This document shows, in pieces, positions 28,415-37,460 of a DNA stretch of 64,000 nucleotides (positions are counted from its first letter, which is position 1; every line of letters starts with the position of its first letter). Position numbers and translations under genes: made by a program. Source of the DNA: Pseudomonadota bacterium (GTDB taxonomy: Bacteria > Pseudomonadota > Alphaproteobacteria > Rhizobiales > Xanthobacteraceae); the NCBI GenBank assembly GCA_023404705.1, contig JAEYAU010000083.1, positions 1-64,000 of the forward strand. The letters run 5' to 3'. The notes below the pieces were generated by a model, which did no database searches, had not been told where the DNA came from, and worked only from the letters and a program-made list of their open reading frames with translations.

Positions 28415-30105
28415 GCGTGATCGCGGCCGAGCCCGCGCGCCGCGCGCGCGTCCTGCCCGAGACGCTGGTGATGCGCCTCGGCGTGCTGCTGATCATCGTC
28501 TGGCTGCTGCTCACCATCGCGCTGCCGCTCTGGGCGCTGCTCTCGAAGAGCTTCCAGAACGCCGACGGCCAGTTTGTCGGCCTCGCCAACTACGTCCGCT
28601 ACTTCACCACGCCGGCGCTGTTCGGTTCGGTCTTCAACAGCATCACGGTCGCGCTGCTCACAACCGCGATCGTGATTCCGCTCGCCTTCGGCTATGCCTA
28701 TGCGCTCACGCGCAGCCAGATCCCGCTCAAGGGCATCCTCTACGCGGTCGCGCTGTTCCCGCTGTTCGCACCCTCGCTGCTGTCCGCGATCTCTCTCATC
28801 TACCTGTTCGGCAACCAGGGCCTGCTCAAGGACATGCTGTTCGGCGCCACCATCTACGGGCCGATCGGCATCGTCATGGCCCAAGTGTTCTACTGCTTTC
28901 CGCACGCGCTCATCATCATGGTGACGGCGCTGGCGCTCGCCGACGCGCGGCTCTACGAGGTCGCCGAGGCGCTCGGCACGAGGAAGACCCGCATCTTCCG
29001 CACCGTGACGCTGCCCGGCACCAAGTTCGGCCTGATCAACGCGGGTTTCGTGGTGTTCACCCTCGCGGTGACCGATTTCGGCATCGCCAAGGTGATCGGC
29101 GGCCAGTTCGCCGTGCTCGCGACCGACGCCTACAAGCAGGTGGTCGGCCAGCAGAACTTCGAGATGGGCGCCGTCGTCGGCATGGTGCTGCTCGTGCCCG
29201 CCGTGCTCGCCTTCGTGATCGACCGCATCGTGCAGCGCCGGCAGGTCGCTCTGCTCTCCGCGCGCGCCGTGCCGCTCACGCCCAAGCCCAACCGCGCGCG
29301 CGACGCCGCATTGCTCATTTATTGCGGCGTCGTCGGCAGCCTCATCGTGATCGTGCTCGGCGTCGCGATCTGGGCCTCCTTCATCACCTACTGGCCCTAC
29401 AATCTCACGCCCACGCTGAAGAACTACGTGTTCGAGACCTTCGATCCCGGCGGCTGGGGCCCTTACTTCAATTCCGTCATGATGGCGGCCGGGGCGGCCG
29501 TGTTCGGCACGGCCATCGTCTTCACGGGCGCCTATCTGGTGGAGAAAACCAAGGTGTTCCCGAGCGGCCGCATGCTTGCGCATCTGCTCGCCATGCTGCC
29601 GATGGCCGTACCCGGTCTCGTCCTCGGCCTCGGCTATGTCTTCTTCGTCAACGCCCCGTGGAATCCGCTCGGCTTCCTCTATGGCACGCTCGCCGTGCTG
29701 GTGATCAACTCGATCGCGCATTTCTACACGGTCGCGCACATCACGGCGCTCACCGCGCTCAAGCAGATCGATCCCGAGTTCGAGGCGGTCTCGGCGTCGC
29801 TCAAGGTGCCGTTCTGGCGCACCTTCCATCGCGTGACGGTGCCGATCTGCCTGCCCGCGATCATCGACATCGCGGTCTATATGTTCGTCAACGCGCTCAC
29901 GACGGTCTCGGCCGTGATCTTCCTCTACGGCCCCTCGACCAAGCTCGCCTCGATCGCCATCGTCCATATGGACGAGATGGGCGCTTCCGCGGCCGCCGCC
30001 GCGATGGCGACCACGATCGTATTCACGGCGCTCGCCGCGAAGCTGCTGCATCTCGCCATCGACCGCGTGCTGCTGCGCCGCTGGCAGGCATGGCGGGAGC
30101 GCTGA
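28411..30105 (+). CDS. 2-aminoethylphosphonate ABC transporter double permease
   Basis: A 564-residue inner-membrane protein with two permease modules in one chain, about twelve helices in total, as in iron(III) and PhnU2-type aminoethylphosphonate transporters. The two EAA loops are at EVAEALGTRKTRIFRTVTLPG (first half) and the VSASLKVPFWRTFHRVTVP region (second half). It is the last gene of the phn transport unit; the stop is 3 bases from that of the convergent LysR gene, with no terminator between them. Confidence 0.92.
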   Translation: MSVIAAEPARRARVLPETLVMRLGVLLIIVWLLLTIALPLWALLSKSFQNADGQFVGLANYVRYFTTPALFGSVFNSITVALLTTAIVIPLAFGYAYALTRSQIPLKGILYAVALFPLFAPSLLSAISLIYLFGNQGLLKDMLFGATIYGPIGIVMAQVFYCFPHALIIMVTALALADARLYEVAEALGTRKTRIFRTVTLPGTKFGLINAGFVVFTLAVTDFGIAKVIGGQFAVLATDAYKQVVGQQNFEMGAVVGMVLLVPAVLAFVIDRIVQRRQVALLSARAVPLTPKPNRARDAALLIYCGVVGSLIVIVLGVAIWASFITYWPYNLTPTLKNYVFETFDPGGWGPYFNSVMMAAGAAVFGTAIVFTGAYLVEKTKVFPSGRMLAHLLAMLPMAVPGLVLGLGYVFFVNAPWNPLGFLYGTLAVLVINSIAHFYTVAHITALTALKQIDPEFEAVSASLKVPFWRTFHRVTVPICLPAIIDIAVYMFVNALTTVSAVIFLYGPSTKLASIAIVHMDEMGASAAAAAMATTIVFTALAAKLLHLAIDRVLLRRWQAWRER

Positions 30106-30108
30106 GCT

Positions 30109-31002
30109 TCAGCCCGTGAAGATGGGCTTGAGCGTGTCGAGCTCGCTCGTGACGAAATCGAAGAACGCAGATACGCGCTTGGTCTGACGCAAGTCCGGAT
30201 GCGTGAGCAGCCGCCAGCTGCGGGTGAGCTCCGGCACCGGGCCGAGCACGCGCACCAGGTCCGGCTCCGCATCGCCGAGCGCCGTCGGCAGCGGCGCAAG
30301 GCCGACGCCCGACTTCACCGAAGAGACGAGCCCGAGAATGCTGTTGTTGCGCGCAACAATCTGCGCGTTGGGCGCGACGGCGCGCAGCCAAGTCGAAGCC
30401 CGGTGGTTCGCCATCGTCTCGTCGAGCCCGACGATCGCGAACTTCTCCAGATCCGCCGCTGTTTCGGGCTTGCCGTGCCGCTCGACATAGCCGCGGCTCG
30501 CATAGACGCCCCACAGCGAGTCCGCGATCCTGCGGCCGACCAGCACGCCGTCCTCGGTGTCGCCCGAGCGCAGCGCCACATCGGCATCACCCTTCGAGAT
30601 GTCGAGATACTTGTCGCTGGTCACGAAGGCGATGCGCAGGTCCGGATGCCGCGCATGGAAGCGCTCGATCAGCCCCGACTGCGTGATCCGGTAGACCAGC
30701 GGCTCCGGGCAGGTGAGGCGGATGACGCCGCTCTGCGCGCGCCCCGCTGACTGCAGATGCTGCTCGAGCCCCAGCACAGCCTGCTCGACGCGCTCCGCAT
30801 AGGGCAGGAGCTCCTGCCCGAACTCGGTCAGCCGGTAGCCGGTCGGATGCCGGCGCACGAGCTGCTGCCCGATGCGGCGCTCCAGCTCCGTAAGCCGGCG
30901 CGTGACCGTGGACTGGTTGAGGGCGAGCGCGCGCGCGGCCGCCAGCGTGCTGCCGTGCCGGGCGACCGCAAGGAAATAACGCAGATCGTTCCAGTCGAAC
31001 AT
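30109..31002 (-). CDS. LysR family transcriptional regulator
   Basis: A 297-residue LysR-type regulator with the CrgA/AaeR-like start FDWNDLRYFLAVARHGS and helix-turn-helix TLAAARALALNQSTVTRRLTELE. The effector domain spans about 90-295. The start at 31002 matches the family; an open frame extends 223 codons further upstream but that part is antisense to the cupin gene and is not protein-like. It is divergent from the secreted cupin gene (117 bases), its most likely target. Confidence 0.9.
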   Translation of the reverse strand: MFDWNDLRYFLAVARHGSTLAAARALALNQSTVTRRLTELERRIGQQLVRRHPTGYRLTEFGQELLPYAERVEQAVLGLEQHLQSAGRAQSGVIRLTCPEPLVYRITQSGLIERFHARHPDLRIAFVTSDKYLDISKGDADVALRSGDTEDGVLVGRRIADSLWGVYASRGYVERHGKPETAADLEKFAIVGLDETMANHRASTWLRAVAPNAQIVARNNSILGLVSSVKSGVGLAPLPTALGDAEPDLVRVLGPVPELTRSWRLLTHPDLRQTKRVSAFFDFVTSELDTLKPIFTG

Positions 31003-31119
31003 GCGCCGGTTATGCACGTCTGCGGCCCCATTTCGCAATCCTGCGGCTGATGTGAGGTGAGGCGGCCCGCTAGCTTGCGGGGCAAGCCCGCAGGTCGGGC
31101 CGACCAACGGAGCAGCATC

Positions 31120-31521
31120 ATGCGCACACTCTTCGCCCTCGTCGCCGCGGCCGCACTCACCGGACCCGCGCTCGCCCAGCAGCCCGGCTTCGCCAAGCCG
31201 GACCTCGTGCTGCATCAGGCCGTCACCGGACTGCCGAACGCCGCGAAGCAGGACGTGCGCGTCATGACGGCGGTGTTCAAGCCGGGCGACCGCACCGTCC
31301 CGCACACGCACCGCTTTCCGGTGACCGTCTATGTGCTGGAAGGCGCCTTCACGCTCGAGCTCGAGGGGCGCGAGCCGATCGTCGTCAAGGCCGGCGAGTC
31401 TCTGGTCGAGCCGCCGCACGTGAAGATGACGGGCTACAATCGCAGCCCCACCGATCCGCTTCGCGTTGTCATCTTCTACGTCAGCGACGTTGGTACTCCG
31501 TTCCTCGATCACAGCCACTGA
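31120..31521 (+). CDS. Secreted single-domain cupin protein
   Basis: A 133-residue protein with a signal peptide (1-20, ending PALAQ) and one cupin barrel. Metal-ligand pattern: His-x-His in PHTHRFP and a later His in EPPHVKM, with GGAF-type turn replaced by EGAFTLELEG. Such small periplasmic cupins have no fixed reaction. The start at 31120 follows CGGAGCAGC. It is divergent from a LysR regulator and ends at an intrinsic-terminator-like hairpin (31548-31580). Confidence 0.85.
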   Translation: MRTLFALVAAAALTGPALAQQPGFAKPDLVLHQAVTGLPNAAKQDVRVMTAVFKPGDRTVPHTHRFPVTVYVLEGAFTLELEGREPIVVKAGESLVEPPHVKMTGYNRSPTDPLRVVIFYVSDVGTPFLDHSH

Positions 31522-31547
31522 GCATCGCTGAAGCGCGACATTGGCGG

Positions 31548-31580
31548 AGCGGGGTGCAGCATGGCTGCGCCCCGCTTTGT
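31548..31580 (+). terminator. Terminator-like hairpin after the cupin gene
   Basis: AGCGGGGTGCAG (31548-31559) pairs with CTGCGCCCCGCT (31565-31576), 12 pairs with one G-U wobble, loop CATGG, followed by TTGTCATT. It separates the cupin gene from the IclR gene. An in-frame ATG for the regulator lies in its loop, which argues against that start. Confidence 0.6.
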
Positions 31581-31646
31581 CATTGCCGCGCCGCACAACA
31601 TCTCTTGCTTGACGTTTCGCTCCCACGGCGCTTGGCTGTTCCAGAA

Positions 31647-31665
31647 ATCGAAACCGCGTTTCGAT
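31647..31665. promoter_or_regulatory. Palindromic operator before the IclR gene
   Basis: Perfect inverted repeat ATCGAAA-CCGCG-TTTCGAT, 25 bases upstream of the IclR start and downstream of a TTGACG element (31609-31614). The position fits autorepression by the adjacent IclR-type regulator, and possibly control of the hyu operon that follows directly. Confidence 0.55.
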
Positions 31666-31689
31666 ATTCAAAACAACGGGAGAGCGGCC

Positions 31690-32502
31690 ATGAATCTCGC
31701 GGTCCCGCAGGCGGAGGTTGATGTCGCACCCTCGCGCCCCGCGCGCGGCAAGGCCGAGACCGGCACTCTCGATCTCGCGCTGCGCATCCTCGAATTCCTC
31801 GCGCAGCAGCCGCAGCCGGTCGCGCTCACGGCGATCGCGCGCACCTTCGATGCGTCAAAGGCGACGGTCTATCGCCACCTGCAGGGGCTGATGCGCCAGG
31901 GCTTCGTGCGCCGCGACCAGAACTCGCGCTATGCGGTCGGCATCAAGCTGATGGTGCTCGGCGAGCAGTGCCGCAGCCAGTTCGAGATCGTCGGCGTCGC
32001 GCGCGACGAGCTGCTGAAACTGCGCGACCGCACCGGCCAGGCGATCTCGATCTGCGCGCTGATCGAGGAGGACCTCGTGGTCCTCGACCTCGTGCATGGC
32101 CGCACGCTGGTCGAGTTCACCACGCGCCCCGGCACGCGCCTCGACCTGCATGCGAGCGCGCATGGCAAGATCTGGCTCGCCTTCGGCCCCGAGGGCCTGC
32201 TCAAGCGCGTGCTCGCGGGCACGCGCAAGTCGTGGACGCCGCACACCATCACGGACCCCAAGGCGCTCGCCGCCGAAGTCGCGGCCGTGAAGAAGCGCGG
32301 CTGGGCGACGGCGCCGAACCAGACCGCCATGGGCGTGAACACGCTCGCGGCGCCGGTCTACGACCATCGACGGGTATTGGTCGGCTCGATCGCCATCGTC
32401 GGCTCGACGCAGGTTCTCGCCGCGAAGCCGTCCGAGCAGCAGCTCGACGACGTGCTCGCCACGGCGCAACGTATCTCCCGCGCGCTCGGCTTCAAGGAGT
32501 GA
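31690..32502 (+). CDS. IclR family transcriptional regulator
   Basis: A 270-residue IclR-type regulator: winged helix (about 25-90; LTAIARTFDASKATVYRHLQGL) and a GAF-like effector domain (about 100-265) with LHASAHGKIWLAF and AMGVNTLAAPV. The ATG at 31690 is chosen because GGGAGAG lies just upstream and longer starts run into a hairpin and the operator. The hyuA start follows within 3 bases, so regulator and catabolic genes form one transcript. Confidence 0.9.
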   Translation: MNLAVPQAEVDVAPSRPARGKAETGTLDLALRILEFLAQQPQPVALTAIARTFDASKATVYRHLQGLMRQGFVRRDQNSRYAVGIKLMVLGEQCRSQFEIVGVARDELLKLRDRTGQAISICALIEEDLVVLDLVHGRTLVEFTTRPGTRLDLHASAHGKIWLAFGPEGLLKRVLAGTRKSWTPHTITDPKALAAEVAAVKKRGWATAPNQTAMGVNTLAAPVYDHRRVLVGSIAIVGSTQVLAAKPSEQQLDDVLATAQRISRALGFKE

Positions 32503-32504
32503 TG

Positions 32505-34577
32505 ATGTCGTATTCTCTCGCCGTCGATATCGGCGGCACCTTCACGGATATCGTGCTGCGCGGGACGGACGGCTCGCTGACGGTCGACAAGACGCTCACC
32601 ACCCATGGCGATCTGCTGGAAGGCTTCTTCCGCGGCGTCGAGGCGGTGCTCGCCAAGGCCAAGGCCTCGCCGCAGTCGATCGACGGCGTGATCGTGCACG
32701 CGACCACCGTGGTCACCAATGCGCTGATCGAACGCAAGGGGCCGCCGACCGCGCTCGTCGTCACCGAAGGTTTCTCCGACGTGCTCGTGATCCGCAACGA
32801 GCACCGCTACGAGATGTACGACCCGCAGATCGAGTTCCCCGAACCGCTGGTGCCGCGTGAGCTGACCTTCGGCATCGCCGAGCGCACGCTCGCCGACGGC
32901 ACGATCCTGCGCCGCCCCGATGCAGCCGCCGTCGCGACGCTCGCCGAGAAGCTCAAGGCCGCGCGCGTGCGCGCCGTGGGCGTCTGCCTGCTCAACAGCT
33001 TCGCCAACGCCGAGAACGAGGAGTTCATCGCGCGCGAGCTGACGCGCCTGCTGCCCGACGTGTTCATCTGCACCTCCTCGCATGTGGCGCCGCAGATCCG
33101 CGAATATCCGCGCACCTCGACCACCTCGGTCAATGCCTACACGATGCCGATCTCGCAGCCCTATCTGCGCGCGCTCTGCGAGCGCCTGACCCGCGACGGC
33201 TATGCCAACACGCCGCTGATCATGCTCTCCTCGGGCGGAGTCGTCGGCGCCGAGACCGCGGGCCGCAACCCGGTGCGTATGATCGAGAGCGGCCCCGCCG
33301 CTGGCGCGCTCGCGGCCTGCCATTACGCGGACCTGCTCGGCATCGACCGGCTGATGTCGTTCGACATGGGCGGCACCACCGCCAAGGCGTGCCTCATCGA
33401 GGAACGCCAGCCGCTCGTCACGGGCCTGTTCGAGGTCGACCGCCGCTATCGCTTCAAGGAGGGCAGTGGCCTTCCCGTCACCGTGCCGTCGATCGATATG
33501 ATCGAGATCGGCGCCGGCGGCGGCAGCATCGCGCATGTGGATTCGCTCGGCCTTCTGAAGGTCGGCCCCGAGAGCGCGGGCTCGGATCCGGGCCCGGCCT
33601 GCTACGGGCGCGGCGGCACGTCGCCGACCGTCACCGACGCCGACCTCGTGCTCGGCCTGCTCGACCCGAACAACTTCCTCGGCGGCGACATGAAGCTCGA
33701 CTCGGCGGCCGCGCAAGCCGCCTTCGCGCGCCTCGCGGACGAGCTCGGCACCACGCCCGTGCAGGCCGCCGCCGGCGTCTACCGCGTCGTCACCGAGGCC
33801 ATGGCTTCCGCCGCGCGCACGCACGCGACGGACCGCGGCGTCGATTATCGCGGCCTGCCGCTGTTCGCCTTCGGCGGCGCCGGCCCGATCCACGCCTGCG
33901 AGGTCGCCGAGCTGATCCAGAGCCGCATCGTGATCATCCCGCCGCAGTCGAGCGTGCTCTCGGCCTTCGGCACGCTGGTCACGCCGGTGCGCATGGATCT
34001 GGTGCGCAGCGATCTCTCCAAGCTCGCCGAGCTCGACTGGAGCCGCGCCGGTAAGGTCCTCGACTCCATGGTCGAGGAAGCACGCGAGGCCCTGGAGGAG
34101 GCGGGTTGCGCGCCCGACAAGGTGACGCTGATCTTCGGCGCCGATCTCCGTTATTTCGGCCAGCAGAACGAGCTGACCGTGACGTTCGATCACGATCCGC
34201 GCTCGACGCACTCCACCGACTCGATCGCCGCCGTCTTCGAGGAAGCCTACCGCAAGCTCTACGGCGTCAATCCCTCGCACGTGCCGGTGGAGCTGGTGAC
34301 GTGGCGCCTCACGGCGCGCGGCCCGACCGTCTCCTCGGGCGGCGCCGCCGCGCTGCCGAAAGCGCCCGGCCGACCGCGCAGCCGCCGCGCCGTGCCGCTC
34401 TGGCGCGAGACCGGCGAGGTCGATGTCTATGCCCGCAAGGACCTGAGCGCCGGCCAGACCATCGCGGGTCCGGCCATCATCGAGGAGCGCGAGACCACCA
34501 CCGCGATCCCGCCGGGCTGGACCGCGGAGATCGACCGGTTCGGCTGCATCGTTGCCCGACGCGGAGAAGAACAGTGA
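32505..34577 (+). CDS. hyuA: Hydantoinase/oxoprolinase family protein, HyuA subunit
   Basis: A 690-residue HyuA-type subunit of ATP-dependent lactam or carboxylase enzymes (N-methylhydantoinase A, 5-oxoprolinase, acetophenone carboxylase, caprolactamase). The N-terminal ASKHA fold shows SLAVDIGGTFTDIVL, and DMGGTTAKACLI is the second phosphate motif; PGPACYGRGGTSPTVTDADL and FAFGGAGPIHACEVAEL are strongly conserved family blocks. The ATG at 32505 has AAGGAG at the right distance; another ATG lies at 32502. It overlaps hyuB by 4 bases. The exact substrate is not resolvable from sequence. Confidence 0.9.
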   Translation: MSYSLAVDIGGTFTDIVLRGTDGSLTVDKTLTTHGDLLEGFFRGVEAVLAKAKASPQSIDGVIVHATTVVTNALIERKGPPTALVVTEGFSDVLVIRNEHRYEMYDPQIEFPEPLVPRELTFGIAERTLADGTILRRPDAAAVATLAEKLKAARVRAVGVCLLNSFANAENEEFIARELTRLLPDVFICTSSHVAPQIREYPRTSTTSVNAYTMPISQPYLRALCERLTRDGYANTPLIMLSSGGVVGAETAGRNPVRMIESGPAAGALAACHYADLLGIDRLMSFDMGGTTAKACLIEERQPLVTGLFEVDRRYRFKEGSGLPVTVPSIDMIEIGAGGGSIAHVDSLGLLKVGPESAGSDPGPACYGRGGTSPTVTDADLVLGLLDPNNFLGGDMKLDSAAAQAAFARLADELGTTPVQAAAGVYRVVTEAMASAARTHATDRGVDYRGLPLFAFGGAGPIHACEVAELIQSRIVIIPPQSSVLSAFGTLVTPVRMDLVRSDLSKLAELDWSRAGKVLDSMVEEAREALEEAGCAPDKVTLIFGADLRYFGQQNELTVTFDHDPRSTHSTDSIAAVFEEAYRKLYGVNPSHVPVELVTWRLTARGPTVSSGGAAALPKAPGRPRSRRAVPLWRETGEVDVYARKDLSAGQTIAGPAIIEERETTTAIPPGWTAEIDRFGCIVARRGEEQ

Positions 34578-36130
34578 AAAACTCAATGGACGGTGTCGAG
34601 CTCGAGATCCTCTGGTCGAATCTGATCGGCATCGTCACCGAGCGCGCCAAGGCGCTGCAGCGTATCGCCTTCAGCCCGATCGTGCGTGAGGCCGGCGATC
34701 TCGCCTGCGCGCTGTTCGACCGGCGCGGCCGCATGGTCGCGCAGGCGAACACCGGCACGCCGGGTCATATCAACTCGCTCGCCTTCGCGGGCGCGCATCT
34801 CGCGCGCATCTTCGACAACCGCATCGCGCCCGGCGACGTGCTGATCACCAACGATCCGTGGCTCTCGGCCGGACACTTCTTCGACATCACGGTGCTCACC
34901 CCGATCTACGACGGCGACGAGCTGATCGCCTATATCGGCTCGACCATCCATCACACCGACATCGGCGGCTACGGCATCGGCGCCGGCGCGCGCGACGTGC
35001 ACGAGGAAGGCCTCTGGATCCCGCCGCTCAAGCTCTACGAGCGCGGCGTGCCCAACGAGGTGCTGCACGCCATGATCAAGACCAATGTGCGCACGCCCGA
35101 CGCCGTGTTCGGCGATCTCGCCGCGCAGGTCTCGAGCGGCCAGGCCGCGAGTGAGCGGCTGATCGCCATGCTGCGTCGGCATCACCTGCCGAATATCGAG
35201 CGCCTTTCCGACGAGATCATCCAGCGCTCCGAGGATGCGACGCGCGCCGAGATCCGCAAGCTCAAAGGCGGCGTCTATCAGGGCGAAAGCCAGTTCGACG
35301 TGCCGGGCGGCGAGATCATCACGCTGAAGACCGCGGTGCGCGTCGATGCCGAGGAGGGGACGATCGCGATCGACTTCACGGGCTCCTCGCCGCAGACCTC
35401 GACCGGCATCAATGTGGTGCTGAACTATACGCACGCCTATTCGACCTTCGCGGTGCGCTCCTGCCTCAATCCGGACCTGCCGAACAACACCGGCAGCCTC
35501 GCGCCGATCGAGGTGACCGCACCCGAGGGCTCGATCGTGAACTGCAAATATCCGGCGCCCGTGAACGCGCGCCACGTCGTCGGCATGTATGTGCCGATGC
35601 CGATCCTCAAGGCGCTGCATCAGGTGATGCCCGAGCGCGTGCTCGCCGAGGGCGCCGGCGCGGTGTGGACGATTCAGATCCAGGGCCGCCGCGAGGACGG
35701 CAATCCGTTCACCTCGTCCATGTTCAACTATTCGGGCGGCATGGGCGCGCGCGCCGGCAAGCCCGGCCCGAGCGCCACCTGCTATCCGACCGGCGTCGCC
35801 GCGGTGCCGATCGAGATCCTCGAAGCCACCATGCCGATCGTGTTCGACCGCAAGGAGCTGCGCGAGGACTCCGGGGGCGAAGGCCGCATGCGCGGCGGCC
35901 ACGGCCAGTCGATCCAGTTCCGCATGCGCACGCGCCACCCGTGGCTGCTCAACGCCGTGCCGAGCCGCCTCGAGCAGGGCCCGGACGGCATCGCGGGCGG
36001 CAAGCCCGGCGCGGCCGGCAAGTTTCTCGTCAATGGAAAGCCTGTCAGTGAAGCCCGCAAGCTCACCATGCAGCCCGACGATGTCGTGCTGCTGGAGACT
36101 CCGGGCGGCGGCGGCTTCGGCACGCCGTGA
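34574..36130 (+). CDS. hyuB: Hydantoinase B/oxoprolinase family protein, HyuB subunit
   Basis: A 518-residue HyuB-type subunit, partner of HyuA. Family blocks include RIAFSPIVREAGDLACALFDRRG (N-terminal), GDVLITNDPWLSAGH, the IHHTDIGGYGIGAGARDVHEEG segment with putative metal-binding histidines, and RGGHGQSIQF near the end. The GTG at 34574 overlaps the hyuA stop (GTGA) and has GGAG seven bases upstream, which supports it over the ATG at 34586. It lies 26 bases before the binding-protein gene. Confidence 0.9.
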   Translation: MKNSMDGVELEILWSNLIGIVTERAKALQRIAFSPIVREAGDLACALFDRRGRMVAQANTGTPGHINSLAFAGAHLARIFDNRIAPGDVLITNDPWLSAGHFFDITVLTPIYDGDELIAYIGSTIHHTDIGGYGIGAGARDVHEEGLWIPPLKLYERGVPNEVLHAMIKTNVRTPDAVFGDLAAQVSSGQAASERLIAMLRRHHLPNIERLSDEIIQRSEDATRAEIRKLKGGVYQGESQFDVPGGEIITLKTAVRVDAEEGTIAIDFTGSSPQTSTGINVVLNYTHAYSTFAVRSCLNPDLPNNTGSLAPIEVTAPEGSIVNCKYPAPVNARHVVGMYVPMPILKALHQVMPERVLAEGAGAVWTIQIQGRREDGNPFTSSMFNYSGGMGARAGKPGPSATCYPTGVAAVPIEILEATMPIVFDRKELREDSGGEGRMRGGHGQSIQFRMRTRHPWLLNAVPSRLEQGPDGIAGGKPGAAGKFLVNGKPVSEARKLTMQPDDVVLLETPGGGGFGTP

Positions 36131-36156
36131 AACAACAATCAGAGGGAGGAAAGCAC

Positions 36157-37296
36157 ATGTCGGTTCGAACTCTTCTCGCCACGGCCGCGCTCGTCGGCCT
36201 GCTCGCTGCGCCCGCGCAGGCGCAAGGGCAGGGCACTTACAAGATCGGCATCTCGGCCGGCCTCACCGGTTATGCGGCCACTGTCGACCGCGCCTGGCGC
36301 GACGGCGTCGAGCTCGCGGCCGCTGCCCTCAATGAGAAGGGCGGCATCATGGGCCGCAAGGTCGAGGTGGTGGTCGAGGACAATCGCTCCGAGCCGCAGG
36401 AAGCCGTCACGGTCTATCGGAAGATGCTCTCGTCCGACAAGGTCGGCGTCTTCGCGAGCGGCTGTGTCTCCGCCGGCAACTTCGCGGCCGCGGGTCTTGT
36501 GGTGCGTGCCGAAACCCCGATGGTGCTCTGCTCGATCCTGCCGCAGCAGCCCGATCACGTGAAATGGGCCTTCACGACCATTCCGCCGCCCCGCTTCGAG
36601 GTCGAGACGCGGCTCGCCTATCTGAAGGAGAAGACGCAGGTCAAGAAGATCGGCGTGCTGCACGATCCGACGCCTTACGCCAACCTGCAGAAGCAGGCGG
36701 CCGAGAAGAGCGCCGCCAGCTACGGCCTCGAGGTCGTCGGCATCGAGCAGTACAAGCAGGACGATGCGGATCTCAGCGTGCAGATCAGCAAGATGCATGC
36801 GGCCGGCGCCCGCGCGATTCTCAAGATCGGCCTCGGCGGCACGACGCTCACGGCCGCGAAGAACATCAAGCAGCTCGGCCTCGACATGCTGATGCTCACG
36901 AGCCTCGAGGACATCGCGGTCTTCCGCCCGGTGGCCGAGGTGCTGGGCGACAAATTCTTCTTCGTCGCGTCGCCCTCCCAGGTCTACGAGGCGCTGCCCG
37001 ACAGCGCGCTCAAGACCGAGATCGGCAAGTTCGTCACGCCCTGGCGCGCCAAGTTCGGCGACCGCGACCCGAACTGGGCCGGCCGCGGCTGGGACGCCGT
37101 GATGATCATCGCGGCGGGCGTCGAGAAGGCGAAGTCGTTCGACGGCCCCAAGGTGCGCGAGGCGATCGAGCAGCTCGCCGCCTTCCAGGGCACCACGGGC
37201 GTCTATCACTTCGCGGCCGACAATCACCAGGGCATCACCGAGAACCCGCTGCTGCTCGCGACCATCACGAGCGGCCAAGTGAAGGTGGCGAAGTAG
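36157..37296 (+). CDS. Branched-chain-type ABC transporter substrate-binding protein
   Basis: A 379-residue periplasmic binding protein of the LivJ-like family (Peripla_BP_6). Signal peptide 1-22 ends APAQAQ; then YKIGISAGLTGYAATVDRAWRDG, and the INAAGG-like ALNEKGGIMGRKVEVVVEDN. A strong AGGGAGGAAAG site precedes the ATG at 36157. Its position after hyuAB suggests that it binds the substrate of that enzyme (hydantoin, oxoproline or another lactam) rather than leucine. A family A inverted repeat follows before the livF-like gene. Confidence 0.9.
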   Translation: MSVRTLLATAALVGLLAAPAQAQGQGTYKIGISAGLTGYAATVDRAWRDGVELAAAALNEKGGIMGRKVEVVVEDNRSEPQEAVTVYRKMLSSDKVGVFASGCVSAGNFAAAGLVVRAETPMVLCSILPQQPDHVKWAFTTIPPPRFEVETRLAYLKEKTQVKKIGVLHDPTPYANLQKQAAEKSAASYGLEVVGIEQYKQDDADLSVQISKMHAAGARAILKIGLGGTTLTAAKNIKQLGLDMLMLTSLEDIAVFRPVAEVLGDKFFFVASPSQVYEALPDSALKTEIGKFVTPWRAKFGDRDPNWAGRGWDAVMIIAAGVEKAKSFDGPKVREAIEQLAAFQGTTGVYHFAADNHQGITENPLLLATITSGQVKVAK

Positions 37297-37308
37297 ACTC
37301 CTCCTCTT

Positions 37309-37445
37309 GTAGGGTGGGCAAAATCGCGATGGCGCATCCGCATGCACGATGAGCCCGATGCGATTTTGCCCACGCGTCCGCGTGGGCATCGCGCCGCAGC
37401 CGTCGTCGCGGAGGCGAGGCCGAGCCTTCGCGATGCCCACCCTAC
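37309..37445. repeat. Interspersed inverted repeat (family A)
   Basis: A 137-bp copy bracketed by GTAGGGTGGGCAAAATCGCG and CGATGCCCACCCTAC, with inner TTTGCCCACGCGTCCGCGTGGGC. It fills the gap between the binding-protein stop and the ATPase start, the same position as the copy at 7335-7484 in the peptide operon. Confidence 0.85.
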
Positions 37446-37460
37446 GAAGCGACCGTACTG

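Noticed and set aside
28003..30051. Minus-strand open frame of 682 codons
   Set aside because: Antisense to the phosphonate permease gene; extremely rich in His, Asp, Glu and Arg as expected from the complement of membrane-protein codons.
31003..31671. N-terminal extension of the LysR protein (223 codons)
   Set aside because: The extension is antisense to the cupin gene and precedes a perfect LysR start with helix-turn-helix at the usual distance.
32358..34586. Minus-strand open frame of 742 codons
   Set aside because: Antisense shadow of hyuA; composition follows from high third-position GC, no recognisable motif.
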